A DNA stretch of 64,000 nucleotides from Ensifer sp. MPMI2T (GTDB taxonomy: Bacteria > Pseudomonadota > Alphaproteobacteria > Rhizobiales > Rhizobiaceae), in assembly GCF_004827385.1 (NCBI RefSeq), contig NZ_SRXN01000023.1, forward strand, positions 48,364 through 112,363, given 5' to 3'. The position numbers and the translations under genes were made by a program. The notes below the pieces were generated by a model. That model was not told the DNA's origin. It searched no databases and saw only the letters and a list, made by a program, of their open reading frames with translations. Shown here in pieces: positions 1 through 8,591 of this stretch. Within the stretch, counting starts at the first letter, position 1, and every line of letters begins with the position of its first letter.

Positions 1-2
1 GC

Positions 3-1598
3 CGCGTGGACATCATCAACGGCGTCAGCTTCGACATCGCCGAAGGCGAGATCGTGGCGCTGATCGGCGAAAGCGGCTCCGGCAAGACCACGATCGCGCT
101 CACGCTGATGGGCCATGCCCGCCCCGGCTGTCGGATCTCCGGCGGCAGTGTCTCCGTCGCCGGAAAGGACATGCTGACGCTCAGCGAAAAGCAACGCGCC
201 AGGGTGCGCGGCACCGAGTTCGCCTATGTGCCGCAATCCGCCGCCGCCGCCTTCAATCCGGCCGCCACAATCATGGACCAGGTGATCGAGGTAACCCGCA
301 TCCATGGGATCATGTCGCCCGACGAGGCGCGCGCCCGCGCGGTGGATCTCTTCCGGGCGCTGTCGCTGCCAGAGCCCGAGACGATTGGCAGCCGCTATCC
401 ACACCAGGTCTCCGGCGGCCAGTTGCAGCGGCTTTCAGCGGCGATGGCGCTGATCGGCGACCCGAAGCTCGTCATCTTCGACGAGCCGACGACGGCGCTC
501 GACGTGACGACGCAGATCGAGGTGCTGCGCGCCTTCAAGTCGGTCATGAAGAAAGGCGGCATCGCCGGCGTTTACGTCTCGCACGACCTCGCCGTGGTTG
601 CCCAGATCGCCGATCGGATCGTCGTCTTGAAAGGCGGCGAGGCCAAGGAGATCGGTACGACCGAAGAGATCCTCAATGGCGCGAAGCACCCCTACACGCG
701 GGAGCTGCTCGCCGCCTTCGAGCCGAAACCCCGTGGCGCTGCGGACGCGGCCGAGAGTGGTCCGGCCCCGTTGCTCGAAATCGAAAATCTCATCGCAGGC
801 TACGGCCAGGCGCAGGCCGACGGCCTGCCGCTCGTGCGCGCCGTCGAGCATGTCAGTCTCAAGGTGGAGAAGGGGCGCAACCTCGGGATCATCGGCGAGT
901 CCGGTTGCGGCAAGTCGACGCTCGCTCGCACCATCGCCGGCATATTGCCGGCCGCTGTCGGCAAGATCGTCTTCGACGGCAAGGAACTCGGTCGCAGCGC
1001 CCGCGAGCGCTCGCGCGATGAACTACGCGAAATGCAGATCGTCTTCCAATACGCCGATACGGCGCTTAATCCGGCGAAATCCGTCGAGGACATCTTAGCC
1101 CGGCCACTTACCTTCTATCACGGGATGAATGCCAAGGCGCGCAACGCACGCGTCGACGAGCTGCTCGACATGGTGCGTCTGCCGCACAACCTGCGTCATC
1201 GCCGCCCGGGCGAGCTTTCCGGCGGCCAGAAGCAGCGCGTCAACTTTGCCCGTGCGCTCGCCGCCGACCCGAAGCTGATCCTTTGCGACGAAATCACCTC
1301 GGCGCTCGATACGGTGGTCGCCGCCGCCATCATCGATCTTCTCAAGGAATTGCAGCGCGAGCTCGGTCTGTCCTACATCTTCATCAGCCATGACCTCTCG
1401 GTGGTGGAGGCAATCTGCGACGAGATCGTCGTGATGTATGGAGGCAAAAAGGTCGAGGAAATCACGCCGGCGAAGGTCAAGACGCCTGAGCACCCCTATT
1501 CGCAGTTGCTCTTCTCGTCGGTGCCGAGGCTCGATCCCACGTGGCTCGATGGGCTCGAACAGGATCCGGAGCTCGTGCGAGCCTATTGCCGGCGCTGA
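3..1598 (+). CDS. Fused double-ATPase of an oligopeptide/dipeptide ABC transporter (5' partial)
   Basis: Two complete ABC ATPase domains are fused in one chain, as in DppD-DppF or GsiA-type proteins that energise uptake of peptides or related solutes. Counting from the GTG at base 6, the first domain has Walker A GESGSGKTT (about residues 21-29) and signature VSGGQLQR. The second has Walker A GESGCGKST near residue 298 and signature LSGGQKQR, and each domain keeps its Walker B Asp-Glu and switch His. The frame is open to the window edge and the N-terminus begins abruptly just before the first beta-strand, so the true start lies upstream, as presumably do the permease and binding-protein genes. 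It converges on the Lrp gene. The family is certain; the substrate is not, though the neighbouring oxidase and Lrp regulator would fit amino acid or peptide use. Confidence 0.9.
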   Translation, partial: RVDIINGVSFDIAEGEIVALIGESGSGKTTIALTLMGHARPGCRISGGSVSVAGKDMLTLSEKQRARVRGTEFAYVPQSAAAAFNPAATIMDQVIEVTRIHGIMSPDEARARAVDLFRALSLPEPETIGSRYPHQVSGGQLQRLSAAMALIGDPKLVIFDEPTTALDVTTQIEVLRAFKSVMKKGGIAGVYVSHDLAVVAQIADRIVVLKGGEAKEIGTTEEILNGAKHPYTRELLAAFEPKPRGAADAAESGPAPLLEIENLIAGYGQAQADGLPLVRAVEHVSLKVEKGRNLGIIGESGCGKSTLARTIAGILPAAVGKIVFDGKELGRSARERSRDELREMQIVFQYADTALNPAKSVEDILARPLTFYHGMNAKARNARVDELLDMVRLPHNLRHRRPGELSGGQKQRVNFARALAADPKLILCDEITSALDTVVAAAIIDLLKELQRELGLSYIFISHDLSVVEAICDEIVVMYGGKKVEEITPAKVKTPEHPYSQLLFSSVPRLDPTWLDGLEQDPELVRAYCRR

Positions 1599-1716
1599 GG
1601 CGCCGGCTCATCCCAACCTGCTGGCCATCGTCTCAGCCGGAAGGCGAACCGAGGAGACGCGGACGACATCCTACTTTTGTCGGGTGAGGCTCCGCAGGAG
1701 CGGGCTAAATCGCAAA

Positions 1717-1737
1717 CGCCGGCTGCGCAAGCCGGCG
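1717..1737. terminator. GC-rich hairpin between convergent genes
   Basis: A 7-bp perfect stem (CGCCGGC / GCCGGCG) with a 7-nt loop lies between the convergent ABC ATPase and Lrp genes. No T-tract follows on either strand, so termination is only a suggestion from its position. Confidence 0.3.
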
Positions 1738-1755
1738 CAGACCGATCCGAAGATC

Positions 1756-2232
1756 CTACATCCGAAACAGGCTGGTCAATGGCATGTGCGCCTTGACGAT
1801 CGGCGATTTCAGCACGACGAAGCTGAAATATTTGTCGATGCCGACGTCCATGTCGGTGAGGCGCTCCATGATCGTCTGGTATTCGCCGATCCCGGCCGTG
1901 ACGAATTTCAGAAGATAGTCGTAGCCGCCGGACACCAGATGGCATTCGATCACCTGGTCGACCTTGTCTATCGCCGCAAGGAAGCGGGCAAAGTCGATCT
2001 GCCGGTGATTCTTCAGCGTGATCTCGGTGAAGACCGTCAGCGTCTGCCCGAGCTTGCTGACGTTGATCTGCGCCGAATAGCCCTCGATATAGCCCTCCGA
2101 CTGCAGCTTCTTCACCCGCATCAGGCAAGGACTCGGCGACAGGTTGACCAGCTCGGCTAGTTCCACATTGGTGATGCGGCCATTCTTCTGCAGTTCGTAC
2201 AGAATCTTGATGTCGATCCGGTCGAGTTTCAT
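1756..2232 (-). CDS. Lrp/AsnC family transcriptional regulator
   Basis: This is a 158-residue protein of standard Lrp/AsnC size. An N-terminal winged helix-turn-helix (about residues 4-60, starting MKLDRIDIKILYELQKNGR) is followed by a RAM ligand-binding domain (about 66-150). The ATG at 2232 gives the canonical family N-terminus, although the frame stays open further upstream. It is divergent from the FAD oxidoreductase at 2468, separated by about 235 bp. Lrp-type regulators usually control a divergent amino-acid catabolic gene in response to its substrate, so it probably regulates that oxidase and itself. The effector cannot be read from sequence. Confidence 0.9.
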   Translation of the reverse strand: MKLDRIDIKILYELQKNGRITNVELAELVNLSPSPCLMRVKKLQSEGYIEGYSAQINVSKLGQTLTVFTEITLKNHRQIDFARFLAAIDKVDQVIECHLVSGGYDYLLKFVTAGIGEYQTIMERLTDMDVGIDKYFSFVVLKSPIVKAHMPLTSLFRM

Positions 2233-2467
2233 GGCGGGCCTTTCCCCTTGCTGAAGTGGCCAACGGCGCAGCAGATTGTGCTGCGATTTTCCCGACGATG
2301 ACCTTAACACATTGGAGAGGCGTGTCGATTTGGTTTGGGACAGTGGGCCGAAGCAGAAAGGGCGGCATTGCTCCTGCAAGACAGCATCTTCTGCTGCGCT
2401 CCGGCCATACTCCGGCAACGTCGTCGCGCCCAAGCCGCTAGACTGCGCTCGAAACGGAGGTCCCGCC

Positions 2468-3793
2468 ATGCCCGCACCGCTGAAACTCGTCGACACAACG
2501 CCGGAGCTGCCCGATGCGGCCGATGCCGTGGTGATCGGCGGCGGCATTGTCGGCGTGTTTGCGGCCTATTACCTTGCCCGTCGCGGAATGAAGGTCGCCC
2601 TCATCGAGAAGGGACGGATCGGCGCGGAGCAGTCGAGCCGCAACTGGGGCTGGTGCCGCCAGCAGAACCGGGACGCCCGCGAATTGCCGATGGCGACGAA
2701 GAGCCTTGATCTTTGGGAGCGTTTCGCCGCCGAGAGCGGCGAGGACACCGGCTTCCGCCGCTGCGGGTTGTTCTATCTCAGCAATAGCGAGGAGGAACTG
2801 GCCGGCTGGGCACGCTGGCGCGATTTTGCCCGTACGTTCGGCGTGACGACCCATATGCTCGACAACACGCAAGCGACGGAGCGCGGCCGCGCAACGGGCA
2901 AACCATGGAAGGGTGGCGTCTTCTCGCCGACCGACGGTACTGCCGATCCGGCAAGCGCGGCACCCGCCGTCGCGCGCGCGATCCTGAAGCTCGGCGGCAC
3001 GGTGCACCAGTCCTGCGCCGCCCGCGGCATGGAGACAGAGGGCGGCCGCCTTTCCGCCGTCGTCACCGAGCATGGCACCATCCGCACAAAGGTGGCGATT
3101 CTTGCCGGCGGCGCCTGGGCCTCCTCCTTCTGCCGTCAGCTCGGCATCCGCTTTCCTCAGGCCGCGATCCGATCTTCGATTCTCGCCGTCTCGCCAGGCG
3201 CCATCGGCGTGCCGGATGCACTGCACACTGCGGCCGTTTCGGTGACGCGCCGTGCCGACGGCGGCTATACACTCGCGATCAGTGGCCGCGGCCGCGTCGA
3301 CCCGACGCCGCAGCAGCTGCGCTTCGCTCCGCAGTTCCTGCCGATGTTTGTTCGGCGCTGGCGCAGTCTCGCCTTAGGCAGCCTCGAGGGGGTCCGCGCG
3401 GGCCATGAGACGCTTGCACGCTGGCGGCTCGACGAACCCACGCCGATGGAGCGCATGCGCATCCTTGATCCTGCGGTCGATAAGGCCACCATTCGCCTCA
3501 CACATTCGCGCGCGCTCGAACTCCTGCCCGATCTGAAGAACACCAGCATCACCGCCGCATGGGCGGGCTATATCGACAGCACGCCGGACGGGGTCCCGGG
3601 CATCGGCGAAATCGCCTCCATACCGGGTTTCATCCTCGCCGCCGGCTTCAGCGGGCACGGCTTCGGTATCGGTCCGGGCGCCGGCCACTTGATCGCAGAC
3701 ATCGTGACCGGTAGCGAGCCGATCGTCGATCCCCGCCCCTATCATCCGGACCGCTTCCGAAAATCTGCCTGGGGAAAAGTCGCTGACTTTTAG
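2468..3793 (+). CDS. FAD-dependent oxidoreductase, DAO family (amine/amino-acid oxidase type)
   Basis: The 441-residue protein has an N-terminal Rossmann motif GGGIVG (residues 24-29) and the Arg-Asn-Trp-Gly-Trp segment typical of gamma-glutamylputrescine oxidase-like and related DAO enzymes. The C-terminus carries the FAD-closing region rich in Gly-Phe-Ser-Gly-His-Gly. The start is the ATG at 2468, preceded by GGAGG at 2456-2460; the longer upstream frame is not needed. Members oxidise primary or secondary amines or D-amino acids, producing an imine and peroxide or reduced acceptor. The divergent Lrp gene supports a role in amino-acid or amine catabolism. The exact substrate is unknown. Confidence 0.88.
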   Translation: MPAPLKLVDTTPELPDAADAVVIGGGIVGVFAAYYLARRGMKVALIEKGRIGAEQSSRNWGWCRQQNRDARELPMATKSLDLWERFAAESGEDTGFRRCGLFYLSNSEEELAGWARWRDFARTFGVTTHMLDNTQATERGRATGKPWKGGVFSPTDGTADPASAAPAVARAILKLGGTVHQSCAARGMETEGGRLSAVVTEHGTIRTKVAILAGGAWASSFCRQLGIRFPQAAIRSSILAVSPGAIGVPDALHTAAVSVTRRADGGYTLAISGRGRVDPTPQQLRFAPQFLPMFVRRWRSLALGSLEGVRAGHETLARWRLDEPTPMERMRILDPAVDKATIRLTHSRALELLPDLKNTSITAAWAGYIDSTPDGVPGIGEIASIPGFILAAGFSGHGFGIGPGAGHLIADIVTGSEPIVDPRPYHPDRFRKSAWGKVADF

Positions 3794-4016
3794 ATGAGGT
3801 CCTCGCATGGGGACCGATCTGGCAAGCGCCTCTTCCAACATTTCCGCCTGAGCTCGGGAGACGCCAGCCGCAACTCTCTGCCAAAACCTCTATGCGATAC
3901 AAAACAATCTGCCTCAGGTCGCGGCGAATGCGGCCACTAGTCTCTCCGCTCGCCCACTATGGTGATTGCGTACAGGGCGTGCTGTGCCGATGAATCCGAC
4001 AATAAAGAGGTCATGC

Positions 4017-5012
4017 ATGAAAACGCTGCTGCTCAAGAAGGATGAAGTAAGACGGCTAATCGGTATGACGGAAGTCATCGGCGCGGTGGAAGAGGCTTAC
4101 AAGGCCTTCAGCAGCGATCTGGTGGAACAACCCGACTATATCGGGATACATCTCCCATCGCCTCGCGGGGAAATTGACTTCAAGCTTTGTTACTACAAAG
4201 CCAATGAAGTGATCTCCATGAAAACGTCTTCTGGAGGGTTTATTGATAACCCGACAGCATACGGCGTACCTAATGGCATGGGGACCGTTCTCCTGTTTGA
4301 TGCCAGGAGCTGCGCGTTGATTTGCGTTATGGACGGAAGCTTGATCACTGGCCTCAGAACCGGGGCGGCTGGAGCCGTTTCCGTCAAAGCCCTGGCGAGG
4401 AAGAGTGCCCGGACGATTGCATCGATCGGGACAGGAAATCAGGCAAGAATGCAAATTCGGGCGATCAACGAGATCATGAAGATCGAAGAGATCCACGCAT
4501 GGGACAGTAACCCGGATACGCTTTCCAAATACAAGACGGATATCGAAAGCGAATTCGGCATTCCCGTCATCGTCGCAGGCTCCAAAAAAGAAGCCGTTGA
4601 GCAGGGCGACATCTTGATTACGACGACCCGCGGGAAAGGGTCGCTTGTGGAAGCGGATTGGGTGAAGCCCGGTACACACATCGTTGCAATCGGCACAGAT
4701 CAACGCGGCAAACAGGAGCTGGATCCGGAGCTCTTCAGAAACGCGAAAATCATCGTGGACTCGATTTCGCAATGCACTGAAAAGGGTGAAACGTGGCACC
4801 CGTTGAATAAAAACATCATCGCCAAAGACGACATCCATGGCGAAATCGGCGAGGTATTGTTGGGAAGGAAGCCGGGGCGAGAAAGTGATGACGAAATCAC
4901 GATTTTCGATTCCACAGGTATGGCTATACAAGACAATACGACAGCCAGCAAAGTCTATCAGAACGCAATAGCCAATAACGTCGGCACCTTCTTTCAGTTC
5001 TTTGAGCGATGA
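4017..5012 (+). CDS. Ornithine cyclodeaminase/mu-crystallin family protein
   Basis: The protein has 331 residues. The dinucleotide-binding motif GTGNQA lies at 138-143, and the family lysine (SMKTSSG, Lys69) and arginine (LRTGAAGA, Arg114) are present. The ATG at 4017 is preferred because AAAGAGG lies 6 nt upstream. Family enzymes include ornithine cyclodeaminase, alanine dehydrogenase, iminosuccinate reductase (BhcD) and the ectoine-utilisation protein EutC. The stop overlaps the next start by 4 nt, so it is translationally coupled to a threonine dehydratase-like gene, the same pairing seen in eutBC and in the beta-hydroxyaspartate cycle. Base composition is clearly more AT-rich than the neighbours, suggesting separate acquisition. 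The reaction is inferred only at family level. Confidence 0.85.
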   Translation: MKTLLLKKDEVRRLIGMTEVIGAVEEAYKAFSSDLVEQPDYIGIHLPSPRGEIDFKLCYYKANEVISMKTSSGGFIDNPTAYGVPNGMGTVLLFDARSCALICVMDGSLITGLRTGAAGAVSVKALARKSARTIASIGTGNQARMQIRAINEIMKIEEIHAWDSNPDTLSKYKTDIESEFGIPVIVAGSKKEAVEQGDILITTTRGKGSLVEADWVKPGTHIVAIGTDQRGKQELDPELFRNAKIIVDSISQCTEKGETWHPLNKNIIAKDDIHGEIGEVLLGRKPGRESDDEITIFDSTGMAIQDNTTASKVYQNAIANNVGTFFQFFER

Positions 5013-5986
5013 CCATGCGCAATTACCCCACTATTCAGGACATCCGTGAAGCCCAGGAACGGCTGAGACCGCACGTCAGGCACACGCCGCTCTTGCGTGC
5101 AGAAAAGATAGAGAAAGCCGCTGGCTGTCAGCTCTATCTCAAACCCGAAACCCTGCAGATTACTGGCGCATTCAAAATCCGCGGCGCCCTGAACAAGGCT
5201 CTCTCGCTCTCGAGAGAAGAGATCGTAAACGGCATTATTGCGACGTCGTCGGGCAATCATGCCCAAGGGCTTGCTTATGCCGCCAGGATGCTGGGCGTAA
5301 AAGCGATATTGGTCCTTCCGGTCACCACGCCCAAAATCAAGATCGAAAACACAAAAGCCCTCGGGGCAGAAGTCATTCTTTTCGATGGCGACACCGCCGC
5401 CAGATGGAAAAGGGTGTATGAAATCGCTGAAGAAAACAAATACGCGGCTGTTCACGCTTTTGAAGACCCCATCGTGATGGCCGGTCAGGGAACGATCGGC
5501 TGTGAAATCCTGCAGGACCTGGAAGATGTAGATACGGTCATCGTTCCCGTGGGCGGCGGAGGCCTAATCTCGGGAATCGCCACCGCCATAAAAGAAACGA
5601 AACCATCGGTTCGCGTTATCGGGGCAGAGCCTGCCTTGACACCGAAGTATTCTCACAGCCGGATAAACAAGGAGCGCACATCGCTTCCCTTGAAGAACAC
5701 TATTGCGGATGGTTTGAGGATAAGTGTTCCGGGTCAAAACCCGTATCCGATTATCGAAAAGTATGTGGACGAGATTGTTCTTGTTGAAGACGAGCACATC
5801 ATCGCCGGGATGCGTGCTCTTGCCAAGGATGCGAAATTGATCGCTGAACCAGCCGCCTCGATTGGCGTCGGAGCACTGTTGGCGGGCAGCATAGACGCCA
5901 AGCCCGATGAAAAAGTCTGTGCGGTGTTGTCTGGCGGAAACTGGGATCTACGCGACCTTGCCGAGATATACAATGCAGCGGGGTAA
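5009..5986 (+). CDS. Threonine dehydratase-like PLP enzyme (serine/threonine/hydroxyaspartate ammonia-lyase type)
   Basis: This 325-residue fold-type II PLP enzyme has the Schiff-base lysine at Lys56 ([10 protein letters not shown]), the SGNHAQG substrate/PLP loop at 81-87, the phosphate-binding VGGGGL, and a C-terminal SGGNWD. It lacks the regulatory ACT-like domain of biosynthetic IlvA, so it is of the catabolic TdcB, EutB or BhcB type. Its ATG overlaps the preceding cyclodeaminase stop (ATGA). The paired reductase/deaminase suggests that it makes an imine or enamine that the partner reduces, as BhcB and BhcD do; this is inference. Codon use is AT-richer than the window average, like its partner. 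Confidence 0.85.
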   Translation: MTMRNYPTIQDIREAQERLRPHVRHTPLLRAEKIEKAAGCQLYLKPETLQITGAFKIRGALNKALSLSREEIVNGIIATSSGNHAQGLAYAARMLGVKAILVLPVTTPKIKIENTKALGAEVILFDGDTAARWKRVYEIAEENKYAAVHAFEDPIVMAGQGTIGCEILQDLEDVDTVIVPVGGGGLISGIATAIKETKPSVRVIGAEPALTPKYSHSRINKERTSLPLKNTIADGLRISVPGQNPYPIIEKYVDEIVLVEDEHIIAGMRALAKDAKLIAEPAASIGVGALLAGSIDAKPDEKVCAVLSGGNWDLRDLAEIYNAAG

Positions 5987-6262
5987 TCAGTTCCAGCTTC
6001 GGTCAGTTCACCACGCCGATTGCAGTTGAACGTCTGTGATCCTCATCGCCAAGCAAGAATCTGCCGGTCCGGAATGCGGCCCGAACACCTCATTCGGCGA
6101 TCAGCTTAGCGACGACCGCCTGCCACCCGACTGCGACATTCCCGTGGTCGCTTTCGAAGCTGCGCAGGCTATCTGCCGCATGATCAATACGCGCGTCGGT
6201 CAATGGCGACGCGCATTACTCTAACATGTCGCCCAAACCTCTATGCGCTTTTGGGGACTGCG

Positions 6263-7942
6263 TCAGTCTTCTTCCACGGCAGTATTGTTGATCTTGCCAC
6301 TGCTCTGTACGTTCGCGAGCAGCGATGAGATCGCGTTGTCGCCTTCGAAACCGGCTTCCTTCAGGAGTTGGTCGAGAATCGGCTTGTTTGCCTGGTAGGC
6401 GAGAAGCTGCCCGGCCAAGCCATCACCGATTCCGATTCCGTTCGCGCCGTTGGCGCCGCCGGTGCCGCGGCCAATCATGCCGCCGGTATCGAAGATGCGG
6501 ATGTCGGAGATCTTTTCGATCGGCTTGACGGCCTCGGCGAGCGCCTGTGGAATGATGCGGATGCGCTCGCGCAGGATCTCGAATTCGATGATGGCGGGGC
6601 TGAGCTTGTTTCGCGCTTCGTTGAGAAGCGCCTCGCTCTGGGCTTCGGCCTTGCCGGTTTCCAGAATGCCCTTGGCCTTGATGACGGCCGCATCGGCCTC
6701 CGCCGTTGCCAGCGTCTTGATGGCGTCGGCTTGGTCGAGCGCCGCCTGTTTCTCGGCCTCCGCGCTGACGGTCACGGCCGTCGCTTCGGTTTCGGCGTCC
6801 TTGCGCGCGTCGATCACCGCGATCTGACGCTCGCGTTCGGCGATTTCGACGGCTCGGGCCGTTTCCACCTTTTCCTCAGCGGCGATCGCCAACGCTCTTG
6901 CGGTCTCGGCCTTCGCCTTGGCCTCGGATTCCTCACGGCTCTTGTTGGCGACGGCAATGGCGCTTTCCTGTGCCACAATCTGGAGGTCGCGGCGGGCTTC
7001 GGTGTCACGCTGCTGGACGGCACGGGTGGCGTCGATATTGGCGCTTTCGCGCGCCTGCTTCGCCATTGCCTCGCGCTCGGCGATCGCCTGTTCCGCGGCG
7101 ATGCGGGCTTCTTCCTCGGAACGCTTGGCGGCCTGTTCCTGCTGGGCGGTTTCGGCGCGCGTGGCCGCAGACTTGTTGGCGATATCGCGCTCCTGATTGA
7201 GCTCCGCCTCACGCTTCGTCCGTTCGATCGCTAGCGATTGCTGGCGTGCCTCGAGGTCCTTTTGGGCGATGGCCACTTCCGTGTCGCGGACGATTTCGTT
7301 GCGCTCCTTCTTGCGGCCCTCGGTGATCCGCGTCAGCGCGGCAAGGCCTTGGGCATCGAAGAAGTTGTTGGCGTTAAAGTGCTTGATATCGGTCTGGTCG
7401 AGGCGAGTGAGGGAGACGGACTCCAGTTCGAGGCCATTCGATTGCAGGTCCGCGCCGACGGCCTCCTGGACCGCTTTGACGAAGTCCATCCGCTGCTCCT
7501 GCAGCGCGTCGAGGTTCATCGTCGCGGCGACGGAGCGCAGGCCGTCGACGAACTTGGCTTCGATCAGCATGCGCAACTGCTCGGCGTCGTTCGTTCGATC
7601 GCCAAGCGTCTGGGCCGCGAGCGCGATCGAGGACGAATCCGGCTTCACGCGGACATAGAACTCGGCGCCGATGTCAACGCGCATCCTGTCCTTGGTGATC
7701 AGGGCGTCGCCTTCGCCGCGGCGCACCTCGAGGCGCAGGGTCTTGAGATTGACGCGCGCGATCGAGTGGAAGATCGGCAGCACGATCGAACCGCCATCCA
7801 GGACGACCTTCTGCCCGCCGAGGCCGGTGCGCACATAGGCCTCGTCGCGGCTTGAGCGGGTGTAGAGCGAGGCGAGAACGAAGCCGATGCCGAATATGAG
7901 AATGATGCCGATGCCGACCGGCAGAAGTAGATCAACGATCAT
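6263..7942 (-). CDS. yqiK: Flotillin family inner-membrane protein, YqiK type
   Basis: The protein has about 559 residues. One N-terminal transmembrane helix (about 5-26) is followed by an SPFH/band-7 domain (about 30-190), a long Glu/Ala-rich coiled coil (about 200-400) and a flotillin C-terminal region. The start is the ATG at 7942, which overlaps the stop of the upstream yqiJ-like gene by 4 nt, the same arrangement as E. coli yqiJ-yqiK. Flotillins scaffold membrane microdomains and influence envelope integrity. It is the last gene of a three-gene operon headed by a PspA-like protein, consistent with an envelope-stress role. A long antisense reading frame here is only a coding shadow. Confidence 0.9.
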   Translation of the reverse strand: MIVDLLLPVGIGIILIFGIGFVLASLYTRSSRDEAYVRTGLGGQKVVLDGGSIVLPIFHSIARVNLKTLRLEVRRGEGDALITKDRMRVDIGAEFYVRVKPDSSSIALAAQTLGDRTNDAEQLRMLIEAKFVDGLRSVAATMNLDALQEQRMDFVKAVQEAVGADLQSNGLELESVSLTRLDQTDIKHFNANNFFDAQGLAALTRITEGRKKERNEIVRDTEVAIAQKDLEARQQSLAIERTKREAELNQERDIANKSAATRAETAQQEQAAKRSEEEARIAAEQAIAEREAMAKQARESANIDATRAVQQRDTEARRDLQIVAQESAIAVANKSREESEAKAKAETARALAIAAEEKVETARAVEIAERERQIAVIDARKDAETEATAVTVSAEAEKQAALDQADAIKTLATAEADAAVIKAKGILETGKAEAQSEALLNEARNKLSPAIIEFEILRERIRIIPQALAEAVKPIEKISDIRIFDTGGMIGRGTGGANGANGIGIGDGLAGQLLAYQANKPILDQLLKEAGFEGDNAISSLLANVQSSGKINNTAVEED

Positions 7943-8586
7943 GGTGTCTCCATTGAAGAGGACTGTGGCGAAGTGAGAATGTCGGAAGGGGCGGGGATGG
8001 CGATGAAGACGTTGGAGACGCAATCGACGATGAGGACCTCGGCGCCGATCGCGATCGGGGCTTCCCCTTTCGCCGCTTTTGCCCGGAGGCTATGCCAATT
8101 GCCATGCCGGTCCTTGGCGCGGACGCGTCCCGGCAGGCCCTGGTCGAGCGGACCGACGGCCACTTCGCCGCGGGCACCGATGAACTCGGAAAGATCGACG
8201 GCGTAGGTTTCGTCGCGTGGGACGATGCGGGCGACTAGCCGGCCCGAGCCTCGCACTGCCGGCAACGAGAGAACAAAGGCGGGCAAGGCCGCGATGGGTG
8301 CGGGCAGGTACGCCCACAGCGCAAATGCGACGCTTTGCAGGACGAAACCGATTATCGCGAAGAAGCCGAGCAATAGCATCAACAGCACCAGGATCGGCAC
8401 GCCGCCGACGTTGATCCACGACAGGAGGCCCGAAAGCGCGCTATGGTCGTCAAAGCCCGATTTGTCGATGGCTTCGCCAAGCGAAAAGCCAAGCAGCAGG
8501 CAAATCACCTCGATTACAGTCAATGCCGCCAGCAGGGCTGCGGCGATCGCGAATGGAGAGCATTCAGGAGCGAGGAGGAGGTCCAT
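7939..8586 (-). CDS. yqiJ: YqiJ-family membrane protein with C-terminal OB-fold (NfeD-like)
   Basis: This protein has about 215 residues. Hydrophobic helices lie near 8-33 and 60-100, and a C-terminal beta-rich domain (about 115-195, containing EFIGARGEVAVGP) resembles the OB-fold of NfeD/YqiJ proteins. These accompany flotillins and are thought to assist their membrane organisation. It overlaps the flotillin gene by 4 nt downstream. An alternative TTG start at 8595 overlaps the stop of the upstream PspA-like gene; the ATG at 8586 is chosen as the more usual codon. Confidence 0.82.
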   Translation of the reverse strand: MDLLLAPECSPFAIAAALLAALTVIEVICLLLGFSLGEAIDKSGFDDHSALSGLLSWINVGGVPILVLLMLLLGFFAIIGFVLQSVAFALWAYLPAPIAALPAFVLSLPAVRGSGRLVARIVPRDETYAVDLSEFIGARGEVAVGPLDQGLPGRVRAKDRHGNWHSLRAKAAKGEAPIAIGAEVLIVDCVSNVFIAIPAPSDILTSPQSSSMETP

Positions 8587-8591
8587 AGGCG

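Noticed and set aside
2438..3226. Minus-strand open frame opposite the FAD oxidoreductase
   Set aside because: It is a shadow of the real gene, with no domain and arginine/alanine-rich low-complexity sequence.
6368..7234. Long plus-strand open frame of 288 codons opposite the flotillin gene
   Set aside because: It lies entirely antisense to a well-supported gene whose Ala/Glu-rich coiled coil produces long shadow frames in high-GC DNA; it shows no family resemblance.
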